Origin: Campylobacter sp. LR291e
Lineage (GTDB): Bacteria > Campylobacterota > Campylobacteria > Campylobacterales > Campylobacteraceae
NCBI RefSeq assembly: GCF_008633915.1
Contig: NZ_VJNV01000002.1
Span: forward strand, 32,736 to 96,735
Length of the DNA stretch: 64,000 nucleotides
Direction of reading: 5' to 3'
Shown: piece after piece, positions 37,596 through 48,127 of the stretch
How the letters are laid out: every line of letters begins with the position of its first letter
How positions within the stretch are numbered: position 1 is the first letter of the stretch
Translations under genes and position numbers: made by a program
Notes under the pieces: model-generated
Database searches by the model: none
Told to the model about the DNA's origin: nothing
What the model saw: only the letters and a program-made list of their open reading frames with translations

Positions 37596-38939
37596 TTGAG
37601 TGCAAAATTTTCTAAAATAGGCTTTATTTTAGCTGTTGCAGGTTCTGCTGTAGGACTTGGTAATGCTTGGAAATTTCCTACTCTTGTAGGACAAAATGGA
37701 GGTTCTGCATTTATACTTTTATACTTAGTTTTAACACTTTGCGTCAGTTTTGTTATTTTTTTAGCAGAACTTAGCATGGGTAGGTTAAGTGAAAAAGACC
37801 CAGTTAATGCTTATAAAACACTTGCCCCAAGCCATAAAAATGCGTGGGGTATAGCTGGTTTTATGATGATAGGGGCGATTTTTATAGTATCCTTTTATAG
37901 TTTGGTTATAGCATGGATTCTTCGTTATTTATATCTTAGTTTAAGTGGAAATTTACCCTTAGATTTACAAAGTAGCATAGCTAAATTTGAAAGCTTTATA
38001 AGCCAGGATTTTTTAAGTCAAATTCTTTGTTTTACTATAATTTTTTTTATTATTTTTTATGTTGTATCAAAGGGTATAAAAAACGGCATTGAAAGGCTAA
38101 ATGTATGGATGATGCCTAGCCTTTTTATCTTGCTTTTATTTCTTCTTTTTTATGCTTGTAGCAAGGATGGCTTTTTACAAGCCTTTAATTTTTTATTTGT
38201 GCCTGATTTTTCAAAAATAAGCGTTGATACCATAGTTCAAGCCTTAGGACTTGCTTTTTTTAGCCTTTCTCTTGGTGTAGGGACCATTATTACTTATTCT
38301 GCAAGCTTGCCAGAGGGTTCAAATTTCATACTTAGTACCCTTAGCATTATTTTTATTAATGTCTTAATAGGGCTTTTAATGGGACTTGTAGTTTTTACCT
38401 TTATCTTTGAATTTGGGGCAGACCCTACTCAAAGTGGAGGAGGATTAGTATTTATATCACTTTCAACACTATTTTCTCAATTAGGAATCATAGGTCACAT
38501 TATAGCAGCACTTTTTTTTATAGCCTTAATTTTTGCAGGGATTACTTCTGCTGTATCAATGATAGAACCTTTCGCTTTTTATTTGATAAATAGCTTTAAA
38601 ATGAGTAGAAAAAAAGCCCTTTTTTATATAGGCGTGGTAGTTTATATTTTAGGAATTTTGTGCATATTATCTTTTTTAAGTGTTACAAATCATAGCTTAG
38701 AATTTTTTGGAAAAAATGTTTTTGATATTTTGGATTTTCTATCAAGCGAACTTATTATGCCACTTGGTGGAATTTGCGTTTCTATCTTTGTTGGCTTTGT
38801 TATGAAAAAAGAAGGGCTTATGATACTTTTTAGACCATTTATGTCTAATTTTTTCTTTGAACTTTGGTATTTTATTTTAAGATTTATAGCCCCTTTAGCT
38901 GTTATTATTGTTATGATAGCCGTTTTGATAAAGAGTTAA
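37596..38939 (+). CDS. Neurotransmitter:sodium symporter family transporter
   Basis: 447 residues from a TTG start; the ribosome site is poor (ATGGAGTT). About 11 helices, as in bacterial NSS members. Helix 1 has the Na+/substrate motif SAVGLGNAWKFPTLVGQNGG, and the unwound helix-6 region is FSLSLGVGTIITYSA. It imports an amino acid with Na+. Two such genes lie side by side in C. jejuni (Cj0934c/Cj0935c, as I recall); only one is here. It precedes pycB. Confidence 0.88.
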   Translation: MSAKFSKIGFILAVAGSAVGLGNAWKFPTLVGQNGGSAFILLYLVLTLCVSFVIFLAELSMGRLSEKDPVNAYKTLAPSHKNAWGIAGFMMIGAIFIVSFYSLVIAWILRYLYLSLSGNLPLDLQSSIAKFESFISQDFLSQILCFTIIFFIIFYVVSKGIKNGIERLNVWMMPSLFILLLFLLFYACSKDGFLQAFNFLFVPDFSKISVDTIVQALGLAFFSLSLGVGTIITYSASLPEGSNFILSTLSIIFINVLIGLLMGLVVFTFIFEFGADPTQSGGGLVFISLSTLFSQLGIIGHIIAALFFIALIFAGITSAVSMIEPFAFYLINSFKMSRKKALFYIGVVVYILGILCILSFLSVTNHSLEFFGKNVFDILDFLSSELIMPLGGICVSIFVGFVMKKEGLMILFRPFMSNFFFELWYFILRFIAPLAVIIVMIAVLIKS

Positions 38940-38978
38940 ATTTAAGTGTTTTATTAGAAAAATTTATAGAATTTATAG

Positions 38979-38984
38979 TATAAT
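38979..38984 (+). promoter_or_regulatory. Likely -10 element of pycB-pckA-argH
   Basis: A perfect TATAAT in the gap after the NSS transporter, 42 bases before the pycB ATG. An ACAAGGA ribosome site follows. Confidence 0.45.
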
Positions 38985-39025
38985 CGTAAAATTTTTGTAA
39001 GAATTTAAAGTACAAGGATTAATTT

Positions 39026-40807
39026 ATGGCTAAAAAATATATAGATGTGATGGATACAAGCTTTAGAGACGGCTTTCAATCCGTTTTTGGGGCTAGAGTT
39101 TTAATGGATGATTTTTTCCCAGCCGTACAAGCTGCCAAAGAAGCTGGGATAAGACACTTTGAATTTGGTGGAGGAGCTAGATTTCAAAGCCTATATTTTT
39201 ATCTAAATGAAGATGCCTTTTTAATGATGGATAAATTTAGAGATATTGTAGGACCTGATGCAAATTTGCAAACACTTGCAAGGGGTGTAAATACAGTTAC
39301 CCTTGATACAGGAAGCAGAGAGTTAGTTGACTTACATGCTAAGCTTTTTGCAAAACATAGCACTACTACTATTAGAAATTTTGATGCTTTAAATGATGTT
39401 AATAATCTAAAATTTAGTGGAGAATGCATTACAAAACACGGCTTAAAACACGAAGTTGTAGTTACTTTGATGGATTTACCTCCAAATTGTAAAGGGGCAC
39501 ACGACGTGGAATTTTATGAAAGAATTTTAAAAGAAATTTTAGATGCACAAATTCCATTTACTAGCGTTTGTTTTAAGGATGCAAGTGGCACTTCAAATCC
39601 TCAAAAGGTTTATGAAACTATAAAAATGGCAAGAAAACATTTGCCTGAAAATATGCACATAAGATTACATACACACGAAACAGCAGGGGTAAGCGTGGCT
39701 TGTTATTTAGCAGCCTTAGAAGCAGGGGTTGATGGCATTGATTTAGCAGCAAGTCCTGTAAGTGGGGGCACAAGCCAACCTGATATTTTAACCTTGCTTC
39801 ATGCCGTAAAGGGTAAAAATTACGACTTAGGTTTAGATGAAGAAAAAATTTTAAAATATGAAGAGATTTTTTGTGATTGTATAAAAGATTATTTTGTACC
39901 ACCTGAGGCTGTGCAAGTAAGCCCATTGATACCTTTTTCACCTATGCCAGGTGGGGCTTTAACTGCAAATACTCAAATGATGAGAGACCATAACCTTTTA
40001 GATAAATTTCCACAAGTTATTAAGGCTATGCGTGAAGTAGTTGAAAAAGGTGGTTTTGGCACAAGTGTAACTCCTGTTAGTCAGTTTTATTTTCAACAAG
40101 CCTTTAATAATGTAATGTTTGGGCTTTGGCAAAAGATTGCTGAAGGTTATGGAAAAATGGTACTTGGCTATTTTGGAAAAACTCCTGTTAAGCCTGATGA
40201 AGAAGTTATTAAACTAGCAGCTAAGCAGTTAAATTTAGAACCTACCACAGAGCTTGCCATTGATTTAGCCGATAAGGATGAAACAAAGAGTATAGCTTAT
40301 ACAAGAAAGCTTTTAGAAGAAGAAGGAATAGAACCAAATGAAGAAAATATCTTTATAGCAGCAGCTTGTAAAGATAAGGGACTTGCATATTTAAGAGGGG
40401 ATGCAAAGGTAAATGTTCGTAAAATTTCAACTATGCCAAAACCTGTTGCCCAACACCTTGATAATAAATTCACCGTTTCAGTTAATGGTAATAAATACCA
40501 TGTTGAAGTAAGCGAGGGCTTTGATAAGGATGTAAATGTTAAAAATATCCAAAAGGTAGATGAGCATGAAGAAGCTGGTGAAAATGCTATTGTCGCTGGA
40601 AATTCAGGTAGTGTATTTAAGATAAATATTAAGAATGGTGATAAGGTAAGCACTGGACAAGTTATTATGGTTTTAGAGGCTATGAAAATGGAAATGGAAG
40701 TAAATGCACCAAGAGATGGTGTGATTAAGATTGTAAAAGTAAACATAGGAGATAGCGTTGGTGATAGCGATATCGTAGCAATTTATGAAGAAGAAAACAA
40801 GGATTGA
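39026..40807 (+). CDS. pycB: Pyruvate carboxylase subunit B (carboxyltransferase-biotin carrier)
   Basis: 593 residues. The carboxyltransferase domain begins [16 protein letters not shown]; metal ligands include HETAGVS-type HLHTH (RLHTHETAG); the conserved lysine is in CFKDASG. The C-terminal biotinyl domain has [10 protein letters not shown], with the biotinylated Lys near 551. With the separate biotin carboxylase subunit PycA it makes oxaloacetate from pyruvate; the same architecture occurs in oxaloacetate decarboxylase alpha. The next gene, pckA, favours the anaplerotic role known in C. jejuni. Confidence 0.93.
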   Translation: MAKKYIDVMDTSFRDGFQSVFGARVLMDDFFPAVQAAKEAGIRHFEFGGGARFQSLYFYLNEDAFLMMDKFRDIVGPDANLQTLARGVNTVTLDTGSRELVDLHAKLFAKHSTTTIRNFDALNDVNNLKFSGECITKHGLKHEVVVTLMDLPPNCKGAHDVEFYERILKEILDAQIPFTSVCFKDASGTSNPQKVYETIKMARKHLPENMHIRLHTHETAGVSVACYLAALEAGVDGIDLAASPVSGGTSQPDILTLLHAVKGKNYDLGLDEEKILKYEEIFCDCIKDYFVPPEAVQVSPLIPFSPMPGGALTANTQMMRDHNLLDKFPQVIKAMREVVEKGGFGTSVTPVSQFYFQQAFNNVMFGLWQKIAEGYGKMVLGYFGKTPVKPDEEVIKLAAKQLNLEPTTELAIDLADKDETKSIAYTRKLLEEEGIEPNEENIFIAAACKDKGLAYLRGDAKVNVRKISTMPKPVAQHLDNKFTVSVNGNKYHVEVSEGFDKDVNVKNIQKVDEHEEAGENAIVAGNSGSVFKINIKNGDKVSTGQVIMVLEAMKMEMEVNAPRDGVIKIVKVNIGDSVGDSDIVAIYEEENKD

Positions 40808-40809
40808 TT

Positions 40810-42384
40810 ATGAATAAATTTGATGATTTAGGTTTAAGTAATGTTAAAAAAGTTTTTCACAATTTAAGTTATGATGAGCTTTTCAAACATGAGGTGCAAA
40901 ATAACGAAGGAGAGTGCACTAAGAATGGTACTTTTAGCGTTGATACGGGAATTTTTACGGGTAGAAGTCCTAAGGATAAATACTTTGTAAAGCAAGACCC
41001 TTCGCAAAAATATATAGCTTGGGGCAAGATTAATCAGCCTATTTCAAAAGAACTTTTTGATGGGCTTTTAAAAAAGGCAAAAAATGCTTTAAGTAATAAA
41101 GATATTTATGTACAAGATGCTTATTGTGGTGCTTCTATTCAAAGTCGTAAAGCTGTTCGTTTTGTAACCGAGATAGCTTGGCAAGCACATTTTGTAAAAA
41201 ATATGTTTATTAGACCTAGTGAGCATGAACTTCACAATTTTGAGCCTGATTTTATCGTTTATAATGCTTGCAAGTGCGTAAATGATGATTTTAAAAAGGA
41301 TGGCTTAAATTCTGAGGTTTTTGTTATCTTTAATGTAGAAGAAAATGTCGCTGTTATAGGTGGTACTTGGTATGGTGGCGAGATGAAAAAGGGTATTTTT
41401 TCTATGATGAATTACTGGCTACCTCTTGAAAATAAACTTTCTATGCATTGTTCTGCAAATGTTGGGGTAAGTGGCGATACTGCTTTATTTTTTGGGCTTA
41501 GTGGTACTGGAAAAACTACACTTTCAACTGACCCTAATCGTAAATTAATAGGCGATGATGAACATGGCTGGGATGATGAGGGCGTGTTTAATTTTGAGGG
41601 TGGTTGTTATGCAAAATGTATAAATTTAGACCCAGATAACGAACCTGAAATTTATGGGGCTATTAGAAGAGATGCCTTATTAGAAAATGTAGTTTTAAAG
41701 GCTGATAAAAGTGTTGATTATAACGATGATTCTAAGACTGAAAATACTCGCGTTTCTTATCCTATAGAACATATAGGAAATCATGAAAAAAGCTTAAAAG
41801 CAGGGCACCCAAAAAATATAATTTTTTTAACAGCTGATGCCTTTGGAGTTTTGCCTCCTGTTAGTAAATTAAGTAAAGAACAAGCAATGTATTATTTTTT
41901 AAGTGGTTATACAGCTAAAGTAGCAGGAACTGAACGTGGTATAACTGAGCCTCAAGCCACTTTTTCTGCTTGTTTTGGTGAGCCTTTTATGCCTTTGCAT
42001 CCAACTGTTTATGCTCGTTTACTTGGTGAAAAAATAGATAAACACCAGGTTAGCGTTTATTTAGTAAATACCGGTTGGAGTGGTGGAAGTTATGGAGTAG
42101 GAAAAAGAATGAGTATAAAGGCAACTAGGGCTTGCATTAATGCTATTTTAGATTCAAGTATTAAAAATTGTGATTTTGAAACCCTTGATGTGTTTAATCT
42201 AGCTATTCCAAAATCCTTACAAGGCGTTGAAAGTACGCTTTTAAATCCTATAAATACTTGGGAAGATAAGGATTTATTTGTTAAAACTAGAGATAAACTT
42301 GCAAAAATGTTTGTAGAAAATTTTAAACGTTATGAAGATGTTAAAGAGGGTAAAGAATATAGCAAATTTGGACCTAGCATTTAA
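40810..42384 (+). CDS. pckA: Phosphoenolpyruvate carboxykinase (ATP)
   Basis: 524 residues from the ATG at 40810 (AAGGA at 40799-40803); a TTG two codons earlier overlaps the pycB stop and is less likely. Motifs: [24 protein letters not shown], the kinase loop [14 protein letters not shown] near 230 and [18 protein letters not shown]. It turns oxaloacetate into PEP, the entry to gluconeogenesis in Campylobacter, which lacks phosphofructokinase. With pycB it forms the pyruvate-oxaloacetate-PEP route. Confidence 0.96.
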   Translation: MNKFDDLGLSNVKKVFHNLSYDELFKHEVQNNEGECTKNGTFSVDTGIFTGRSPKDKYFVKQDPSQKYIAWGKINQPISKELFDGLLKKAKNALSNKDIYVQDAYCGASIQSRKAVRFVTEIAWQAHFVKNMFIRPSEHELHNFEPDFIVYNACKCVNDDFKKDGLNSEVFVIFNVEENVAVIGGTWYGGEMKKGIFSMMNYWLPLENKLSMHCSANVGVSGDTALFFGLSGTGKTTLSTDPNRKLIGDDEHGWDDEGVFNFEGGCYAKCINLDPDNEPEIYGAIRRDALLENVVLKADKSVDYNDDSKTENTRVSYPIEHIGNHEKSLKAGHPKNIIFLTADAFGVLPPVSKLSKEQAMYYFLSGYTAKVAGTERGITEPQATFSACFGEPFMPLHPTVYARLLGEKIDKHQVSVYLVNTGWSGGSYGVGKRMSIKATRACINAILDSSIKNCDFETLDVFNLAIPKSLQGVESTLLNPINTWEDKDLFVKTRDKLAKMFVENFKRYEDVKEGKEYSKFGPSI

Positions 42385-42393
42385 GGGAAATTT

Positions 42394-43782
42394 ATGAAAA
42401 ATGAAATGTGGTCTGGACGTTTTAGTACTAGCAGTAGTGATTTATTGCAAGAATTTAACGCAAGTTTAAATATAGATAAAGAACTTTTTAAACAAGATAT
42501 TAAGGGTTCTTTAGCCCATGCTAGTATGCTTGTAAGTTGTGATATTATAAATAAAGATGAGTTTTTAGCTATGGAAAAAGGCTTAAAACAAATTCAAAAT
42601 GAGCTTGAAAATGATGAGTTTATCTTTGATATACAAGATGAAGATATTCATATGGCTATTGAAAAACGTTTGGGGCAGATAATCGGTACTGAAATAAGTG
42701 GAAAACTTCATACTGCAAGAAGTAGAAATGACCAAGTAGCTACTGATTTTAAGCTTTTTGTTAAGGAAAGTCATTTAGAACTTTGTGCATTATTGCAAAA
42801 TCTTATAAAAACTATATTAAGCCATGCAAAAAGGCACAAAAATACTATTATGCCAAGCTTTACACACTTACAACACGCCCAGCCAGTGAGTTTTTCTTTT
42901 TATATTTTAGCCTATGCCTTTATGTTTTTAAGGGACATAAAAAGACTTGAAAATTCCTATAAAATGACTGATTTTTCGCCACTTGGAAGCTGTGCTTGTG
43001 CGGGGACTAGTTATAAAACCGATAGAATGATGAGTGCTAAGATATTAGGCTTTAATGATATAATGGCAAATGCTATGGACGGGGTTAGCGATAGGGATTT
43101 TGCCCTTGATTTACTTTATGATATAGCTGTTATTTTTACGCATACTTCAAGGCTTTGTGAAGAACTTATCTTATTTTCTAGTTCTGAATTTAATTTTATA
43201 ACAATAAGCGATGCCTTTTCAACGGGCAGTTCTATAATGCCTCAAAAGAAAAATCCTGATGTTTGTGAATTAATACGAGGTAAAACTGGACGCGTTTATG
43301 GAAATTTAATCTCTTTACTAACCATTATGAAGGCCTTACCATTAGCTTATAATAAAGACATGCAAGAAGATAAAGAAGGAGTTTTTGATAGTGTTAAGAG
43401 CACTAAGCAATGCCTTATTATCTTAGATGCTATGTTAAAAGAAATTAACATTAATGAAGAAAACATGCTAAATGCTTGTAAAAAAGGGCATTTGTTGGCT
43501 ACTGATTTGGCTGATTATTTAGTAAGGGTAAAGAATATCCCATTTAGAAAGGCCCATTTTATAGTAGGAAAAGTCGTGGGCGAGGCTGAAAAAATGGGTA
43601 TTGATATAAGCGAGATTAAGGATTTACCAAGCATTGATTCAAATTTTGATAAAGACGCACAAGAGCTTTTAAATTTTCAAAAATCCTTAAATTTAAAACA
43701 AAGTGAGGGTTCAAGTTCTATTAAAAGTGTTGAAAAGCAAATTGAACTTTTGGAAAGCTTTTTACAAGCTAGAGAATTTTAG
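42394..43782 (+). CDS. argH: Argininosuccinate lyase
   Basis: 462 residues. The fumarase-superfamily signature is [16 protein letters not shown]; other conserved parts are MWSGRFS at the start, [24 protein letters not shown] and [14 protein letters not shown]. It splits argininosuccinate into arginine and fumarate. It follows pckA by 9 bases, as in C. jejuni, so the three genes are one transcript. In C. jejuni its other neighbour is ychF; here a broken acyltransferase gene follows. Confidence 0.96.
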   Translation: MKNEMWSGRFSTSSSDLLQEFNASLNIDKELFKQDIKGSLAHASMLVSCDIINKDEFLAMEKGLKQIQNELENDEFIFDIQDEDIHMAIEKRLGQIIGTEISGKLHTARSRNDQVATDFKLFVKESHLELCALLQNLIKTILSHAKRHKNTIMPSFTHLQHAQPVSFSFYILAYAFMFLRDIKRLENSYKMTDFSPLGSCACAGTSYKTDRMMSAKILGFNDIMANAMDGVSDRDFALDLLYDIAVIFTHTSRLCEELILFSSSEFNFITISDAFSTGSSIMPQKKNPDVCELIRGKTGRVYGNLISLLTIMKALPLAYNKDMQEDKEGVFDSVKSTKQCLIILDAMLKEININEENMLNACKKGHLLATDLADYLVRVKNIPFRKAHFIVGKVVGEAEKMGIDISEIKDLPSIDSNFDKDAQELLNFQKSLNLKQSEGSSSIKSVEKQIELLESFLQAREF

Positions 43783-43800
43783 CCTTTTAAAGCTAATTAT

Positions 43801-44953
43801 TTTTTATAAAATTTCTTTTTGATTTTATGCAAATCTATGATGATAAATTTGAATAACCCCCCCCCATTTATTATTATAAGCTTTGATTAAGCTTTATCCT
43901 AACTTATAGCTTAAATGTTCTTTGTATCTTAAAGCCTTGTCATGATCACTATATTCTTCTAACGACAGACGTTTTAATGAAGGATTTAAGCTAAGGGAGA
44001 TTTCATAAAATTCTTGTTCTTTTTTATGGATTTTAGCATAATTTAAAAGTTTAAAAGGAAGTTTTATATAATCCTTTAAGCTTTTTGATTCTTGTATCAT
44101 TAACTTACCAAGTTTATATGAAAGCATGTTTGTTACCCTTGTAATAGCTCCAATTGGTTTTTTTTATTTAAATTAAGAAGTGTATATTTTTTTGTTTTGG
44201 ATAATTCAAGCAAATATTTAAAATGTATTTTTTTAGGCTTAAAATTTGTATTTGCTTATCTTCAATCCTTTTTTTACTTCATCTAAATAAACATTAATAT
44301 CAGTTTTTAAGTTAATATTTTTAAAATCAACAAAATTATATAACCACCATTTAAACCTTAATAATCTTTGTATGGTCTTTTTATCAAAGCGATATTTTAA
44401 TATCCTTGCAGGATTTGAACCTACCACAGCATAATGTGGAACATCTTTTGTAACTAAGGAATTTTGTGCTACAACGCAACCCGTATTTAAGGTAATACCG
44501 GGCTTTAAACAAGGATTTGTACAAAGATAAACATCATCTTTTACAATGGTTTTTGCTGGTGGTAGGACAAATTCATTATGAGAAGTGGTTTTAAACTCGT
44601 TATTGCCATATTTAAGATTATTATATTTAAATATATAAGCGTTCTTACCATAGGTAAAAGAAGAAGTAGATATTAAATTAAAGGGTGATGAGTGCGAATA
44701 AAATTTAAGCCCCAAGCTATAGAACAACATCTCCCAATCTCTAAATCGCTCCTTGATATAAGGGCATTTGAATAAGACATAAAGCCCATTTGGCATAAAA
44801 TATGCCCATTTAATGATGAAAATTCTTCTATATAGCCATTTCTGGGATAAACAGCCACTCATAATCACAAAAGCCATTAATATTAAGTTTATTGCAAATA
44901 TTTAACTCTTTTAAGGTCTTAATTATAAAATCATTATTTTTTATTTTTATCAT
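43801..44953 (-). pseudogene. Broken acyltransferase gene, paralog of the one at 22.3 kb
   Basis: An ATG at 44953 opens MIKIKNNDFIIKTLKELNIC and reads in frame to a stop near 44834. Coding sense then shifts to a second frame (GYIEEFSSLNGHILCQMGF, SDLEIGRCCSIAWGLNF), then near 44690 to a third carrying the hexapeptide part (VLPPAKTIVKDDVYLCTNPC, VVAQNSLVTKDVPHYAVVGS, to 44239). After another break comes a C-terminal piece (NMLSYKLGKLMIQESKSLKD) with an in-frame TAA after HLSYKLG at about 43898, where CAA is expected. A G9 tract follows at 43857-43865. So at least four lesions; the gene is dead unless these are sequence errors. Confidence 0.8.
43857..43865 (-). repeat. Poly-G tract (C9 on the plus strand) in the broken acyltransferase
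   Basis: Nine G on the minus strand code for the GG after NNKW. At nine the frame ends GGVIQIYHHRFA. At eight it would read GGLFKFIIIDLHKIKKKF, the family-like ending. The tract falls at the same place in the motif as the tract at 23382. Confidence 0.9.
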
Positions 44954-45126
44954 TGTGTGTTTCTAAAATAAATTATGTTACGATTTTACAAACACTATTT
45001 AAACAAAGCAAATTTAAAGATTATTTCACTTTAAGCTTGCAAAAATTTTCAAGCAAAGATAAAATTTATTTTATTTTCGATAAACTACTAACTTAATAAA
45101 TTTGTAAAAATTGAAAGGACGAGTTT

Positions 45127-45630
45127 ATGGTTGTATCTGAAAGTAGACGCAGTTTTATGGGCGTTGCATTTGGAACAGTGGCAGCTGTAGGTGGTGTTTT
45201 GTCACTTGTTGCTATGAAAAAAACTTGGGACCCACTTCCTAGCGTTAGGGCGGCAGGTTTTACCACTGTTGATTTATCCGGTATGCAAGATGGCGAGTTG
45301 CGTACTATAGAATGGCGTAAAAAACCTATTTTTATTTTGAAAAAAGATGCTAGTATGCTAAAAAATGAAAAAAGAGAGGTTATGGTTGATAATGCAGCCT
45401 ATACGGTTGTAATAGGGCTTTGTACTCATCTTGGTTGTATTCCAGCCTTTGTCCCGAGTGATGGCTTATTTAAATGTGCCTGTCATGGTGGCGAATTTGA
45501 TGTAAATGGAGTTAATACCTTTGGTCCTCCACCAACCCCACTTGAAATTCCTCCATTTAGAATAGACGGAACTAAGCTTGTTTTAGGCGAAGAAGGTCCT
45601 GAATATCAACAAATGATAGCGGAGGTTTAA
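45127..45630 (+). CDS. petA: Ubiquinol-cytochrome c reductase, Rieske iron-sulfur subunit
   Basis: 167 residues. A twin-arginine type signal-anchor (ESRRSFMGVAFGTVAAVGG) at the N-terminus suggests Tat insertion. The 2Fe-2S ligands are in CTHLGC near 98 and CACHGGEFD near 116, and the FGPPPTPLEIPPF stretch is typical. It passes electrons from menaquinol to cytochrome c1 in the bc1 complex. First gene of petABC; AAAGGAC lies 7-8 bases before the ATG. Confidence 0.96.
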   Translation: MVVSESRRSFMGVAFGTVAAVGGVLSLVAMKKTWDPLPSVRAAGFTTVDLSGMQDGELRTIEWRKKPIFILKKDASMLKNEKREVMVDNAAYTVVIGLCTHLGCIPAFVPSDGLFKCACHGGEFDVNGVNTFGPPPTPLEIPPFRIDGTKLVLGEEGPEYQQMIAEV

Positions 45631-45631
45631 A

Positions 45632-46882
45632 ATGGCACATATTAGAAAGGCTAATGGCATAGTTGATTGGCTAGATCAAAGACTTGCCGTTCATAAATTA
45701 TTAGATGTTTTAATGAATAAATACTGGATTCCAAAGCAAATAAATTTCTTATGGGCTATGGGAGTTATCTTAACTACACTTTTTACAGTGCTTTTTATCA
45801 CAGGGCTTTTATTGGTAATGTATTATAAGCCTGATACTGCACTTGCCTTTGATAGTGTAAATAAGACCATTATGCAAGAAGTTGAATATGGTTGGCTTTG
45901 GCGTCATATACACGGCGTTGCAGCTTCTGTTATCTTTTTGATTATTTATATTCACATGTTAACTGGAATTTATTATGGTTCTTATAAAAGAGGACGTGAG
46001 ATGATTTGGATAAGTGGTATGCTTTTATTTGTCATCTTTTCAGCAGAAGCCTTTAGTGGATATATGTTACCTTGGGGACAAATGAGCTACTGGGCAGCAC
46101 AGGTTATTACTAATCTCTTTGGTGGAATTCCATTTATAGGCGATGCTTTAGTTGTTTGGATTAGAGGAGATTACGCAGTAAGCGATCCAACACTTACAAG
46201 ATTTTTTATGTTGCATGTGTGTTTATTGCCTATAGTAATTATTATGATTATAGCATTTCACTTTTATGCTTTAAGAATTCCACATGTAAATAACGAAATA
46301 GCCGAAGAACTAGACTTTGAATTAGAGGCTGAAAAATTTATATCAGGTGATACAAAAAATTCAAAAGTAATTCCATTTTGGCCAGGTTTTTTAAGTAAAG
46401 ACTTTATGTATATTTGCTTGTTTATGATATTCTTTTTCTATTTAGTAAGCTTTAAATTTGGCTTTGCAATGGATCCTATTAATTTTGACCCAGCTAATGC
46501 ACTTAAAACTCCAGCTCATATCTACCCTGAATGGTATTTTTTATGGAGTTATGAAGTATTAAGAGGCTTTTTCTTTGATATAGGTGGCATTAAGGCCTTT
46601 GATATAGGATTGGCGGCCTTTGGAATAGCACAAGTTATTTTCTTTTTATTACCTTGGCTTGATAGAAGTGATGTTGTAAAACCAGCCCATGAAAGACCTT
46701 TATTTTTCATATGGTTTTGGGTATTGCTTATAGATTTGATAGTCTTAACTGTGTATGGAAAATTACCTCCAACAGGTGTTAATGCATGGGTAGGTTTTTA
46801 TGCTTCTATAATCTTTTTATTATTATTGTTAGTTGCCTTGCCTGTTATTACGATCATGGAAAGAAAGAAAGGGGCTAAATAA
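45632..46882 (+). CDS. petB: Ubiquinol-cytochrome c reductase, cytochrome b
   Basis: 416 residues, eight or more helices. Haem-binding histidines lie in WRHIHGVAASVIF, YIHMLTGIYYGSYK and MLHVCLLPIVIIMIIAFHFY; the quinone-site motif is PEWYF (HIYPEWYFLWSYEVLRG), and GYMLPWGQMSYW is conserved. It holds the two b haems and both quinone sites. It starts one base after petA ends and shares a base with petC. Confidence 0.97.
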   Translation: MAHIRKANGIVDWLDQRLAVHKLLDVLMNKYWIPKQINFLWAMGVILTTLFTVLFITGLLLVMYYKPDTALAFDSVNKTIMQEVEYGWLWRHIHGVAASVIFLIIYIHMLTGIYYGSYKRGREMIWISGMLLFVIFSAEAFSGYMLPWGQMSYWAAQVITNLFGGIPFIGDALVVWIRGDYAVSDPTLTRFFMLHVCLLPIVIIMIIAFHFYALRIPHVNNEIAEELDFELEAEKFISGDTKNSKVIPFWPGFLSKDFMYICLFMIFFFYLVSFKFGFAMDPINFDPANALKTPAHIYPEWYFLWSYEVLRGFFFDIGGIKAFDIGLAAFGIAQVIFFLLPWLDRSDVVKPAHERPLFFIWFWVLLIDLIVLTVYGKLPPTGVNAWVGFYASIIFLLLLLVALPVITIMERKKGAK

Positions 46883-48006
46883 TGAGAGAATTAAAAATAT
46901 TTTGTGTTGTAGTGATATTTACTGCACTTGTATATTGGGGCGTTGAACCTTATGCACATTCTGTTTTAAGCCCTCATGTTGCACCTGCAAATTTTAATTT
47001 TGAAGAAGAAGATATTAATTTTGCAAAGGGTATAGTTAGCGATAAAGAAAAGCTTTTAGAACTTGCTAAGGCTGAAAATAACGAAACAAATATAGAAAAT
47101 GCCACAAATGCTTTGCAAAAAGCACAAGAAAATTTAGCAAAACAAGAAGCCTTATGGGCTAGTGTTGCTAAAATAGACTTTACAAAGGGCGATTCTACTA
47201 AGGGTAAGGAATTTTTTGAAAATCAATGTTTTGCATGTCATGGTTTAAGTATTGATGATATTCCTGCAAATATTACAGACTCAGCCCTTGGTGTAATACC
47301 ACCTGATTTAAGCACAGCAGGTATTATTTATGATGAGAAATTTTTAGTTGCCTTGATTTTAAATCCTAGTCTTGCTTTAAAGGTTGATCATAAATTTGGC
47401 GATGCCTTTATTATGAGTGCTTATAATAGCGAAATGTCAGGCGATAGCGAAGAAGTTGTAAGCGAAAATATAGCAAATTTAATTGCTTATCTTAAAGAAA
47501 TGAGTATAAAGTCAACTCAAAAGCAAGAAAACGAGATTAAAGAGACTTTGGAGGCAAAATATGCTAAGCTTGAAGATGGGGCTCAAAAGGTAGCACTTTT
47601 TGAAAAGGAATTTTTATTTGAAAAAGATAAACATGCCTTTATCGAGGCTTGTGGACGTTGTCATGATATGAAGTATGATAATTTTATAAGTCCATCAGGT
47701 AAGGATGATTTAAAGGGTTATTTGGGTTCTTTACCACCTGATTTATCAATGATGATTCGCTCACGTGGAACGCAGTATTTAAATGATTTTATAAACAATA
47801 CTCAAAAATTACTTTCAGGTACTGCTATGCCAAGGGTTGGGCTTAATGAACAAACACAATTAAGAGTTGTTTCATACCTTGAAAAAGTAGGAGATAGCAA
47901 GAAAGAAGAAAGAGAAAGCTTAGGAATTTATATTATGATTTTCTTTGCGATTTTAAGTATCTTTGCTATAGGCTTTAAACGTAGCGTTTGGTCAAAACTT
48001 CATTAA
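46882..48006 (+). CDS. petC: Ubiquinol-cytochrome c reductase, dihaem cytochrome c
   Basis: 374 residues. N-terminal anchor (FCVVVIFTALVYWGVE), a helical spacer, then two c-haem sites: CFACHG near 115 and CGRCHD near 256; a C-terminal helix (IYIMIFFAILSIFAIGF) anchors it again. The dihaem type, with two fused cytochrome c domains, replaces the single-haem cytochrome c1 in Campylobacterota. It hands electrons to the periplasmic cytochrome c pool. A strong terminator follows. Confidence 0.94.
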   Translation: MRELKIFCVVVIFTALVYWGVEPYAHSVLSPHVAPANFNFEEEDINFAKGIVSDKEKLLELAKAENNETNIENATNALQKAQENLAKQEALWASVAKIDFTKGDSTKGKEFFENQCFACHGLSIDDIPANITDSALGVIPPDLSTAGIIYDEKFLVALILNPSLALKVDHKFGDAFIMSAYNSEMSGDSEEVVSENIANLIAYLKEMSIKSTQKQENEIKETLEAKYAKLEDGAQKVALFEKEFLFEKDKHAFIEACGRCHDMKYDNFISPSGKDDLKGYLGSLPPDLSMMIRSRGTQYLNDFINNTQKLLSGTAMPRVGLNEQTQLRVVSYLEKVGDSKKEERESLGIYIMIFFAILSIFAIGFKRSVWSKLH

Positions 48007-48031
48007 TTTAAGCCACATTTTGTGGCTTAAA
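48007..48031 (+). terminator. Rho-independent terminator of petABC
   Basis: A 10-bp perfect stem (TTTAAGCCAC / GTGGCTTAAA) with a 5-base loop directly after the petC stop, followed by TATCTTTT. Confidence 0.8.
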
Positions 48032-48089
48032 TATCTTTTATTAACTTTTAACATACAAAATTTTTAAATTTAAGTTTAGTTTTTAGGGG

Positions 48090-48095
48090 TAAAAT
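48090..48095 (+). promoter_or_regulatory. Likely -10 element of the TauE/SafE gene
   Basis: TAAAAT preceded by GGGG and a T-rich stretch, 33 bases before the ATG and after the petABC terminator. Confidence 0.35.
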
Positions 48096-48127
48096 TAACA
48101 CTTTAAAAAAAAAGATAGGAAATTTAA

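Noticed and set aside
43779..43798. Possible terminator after argH (TTAGC...GCTAA)
   Set aside because: The stem is only five perfect pairs with a bulge; too weak to call.
23120..44127. The two LSYKLG regions as long inverted DNA repeats able to flip the 20 kb between them
   Set aside because: Similarity is clear in protein but patchy in DNA; I see no long identical stretch that would support frequent recombination.
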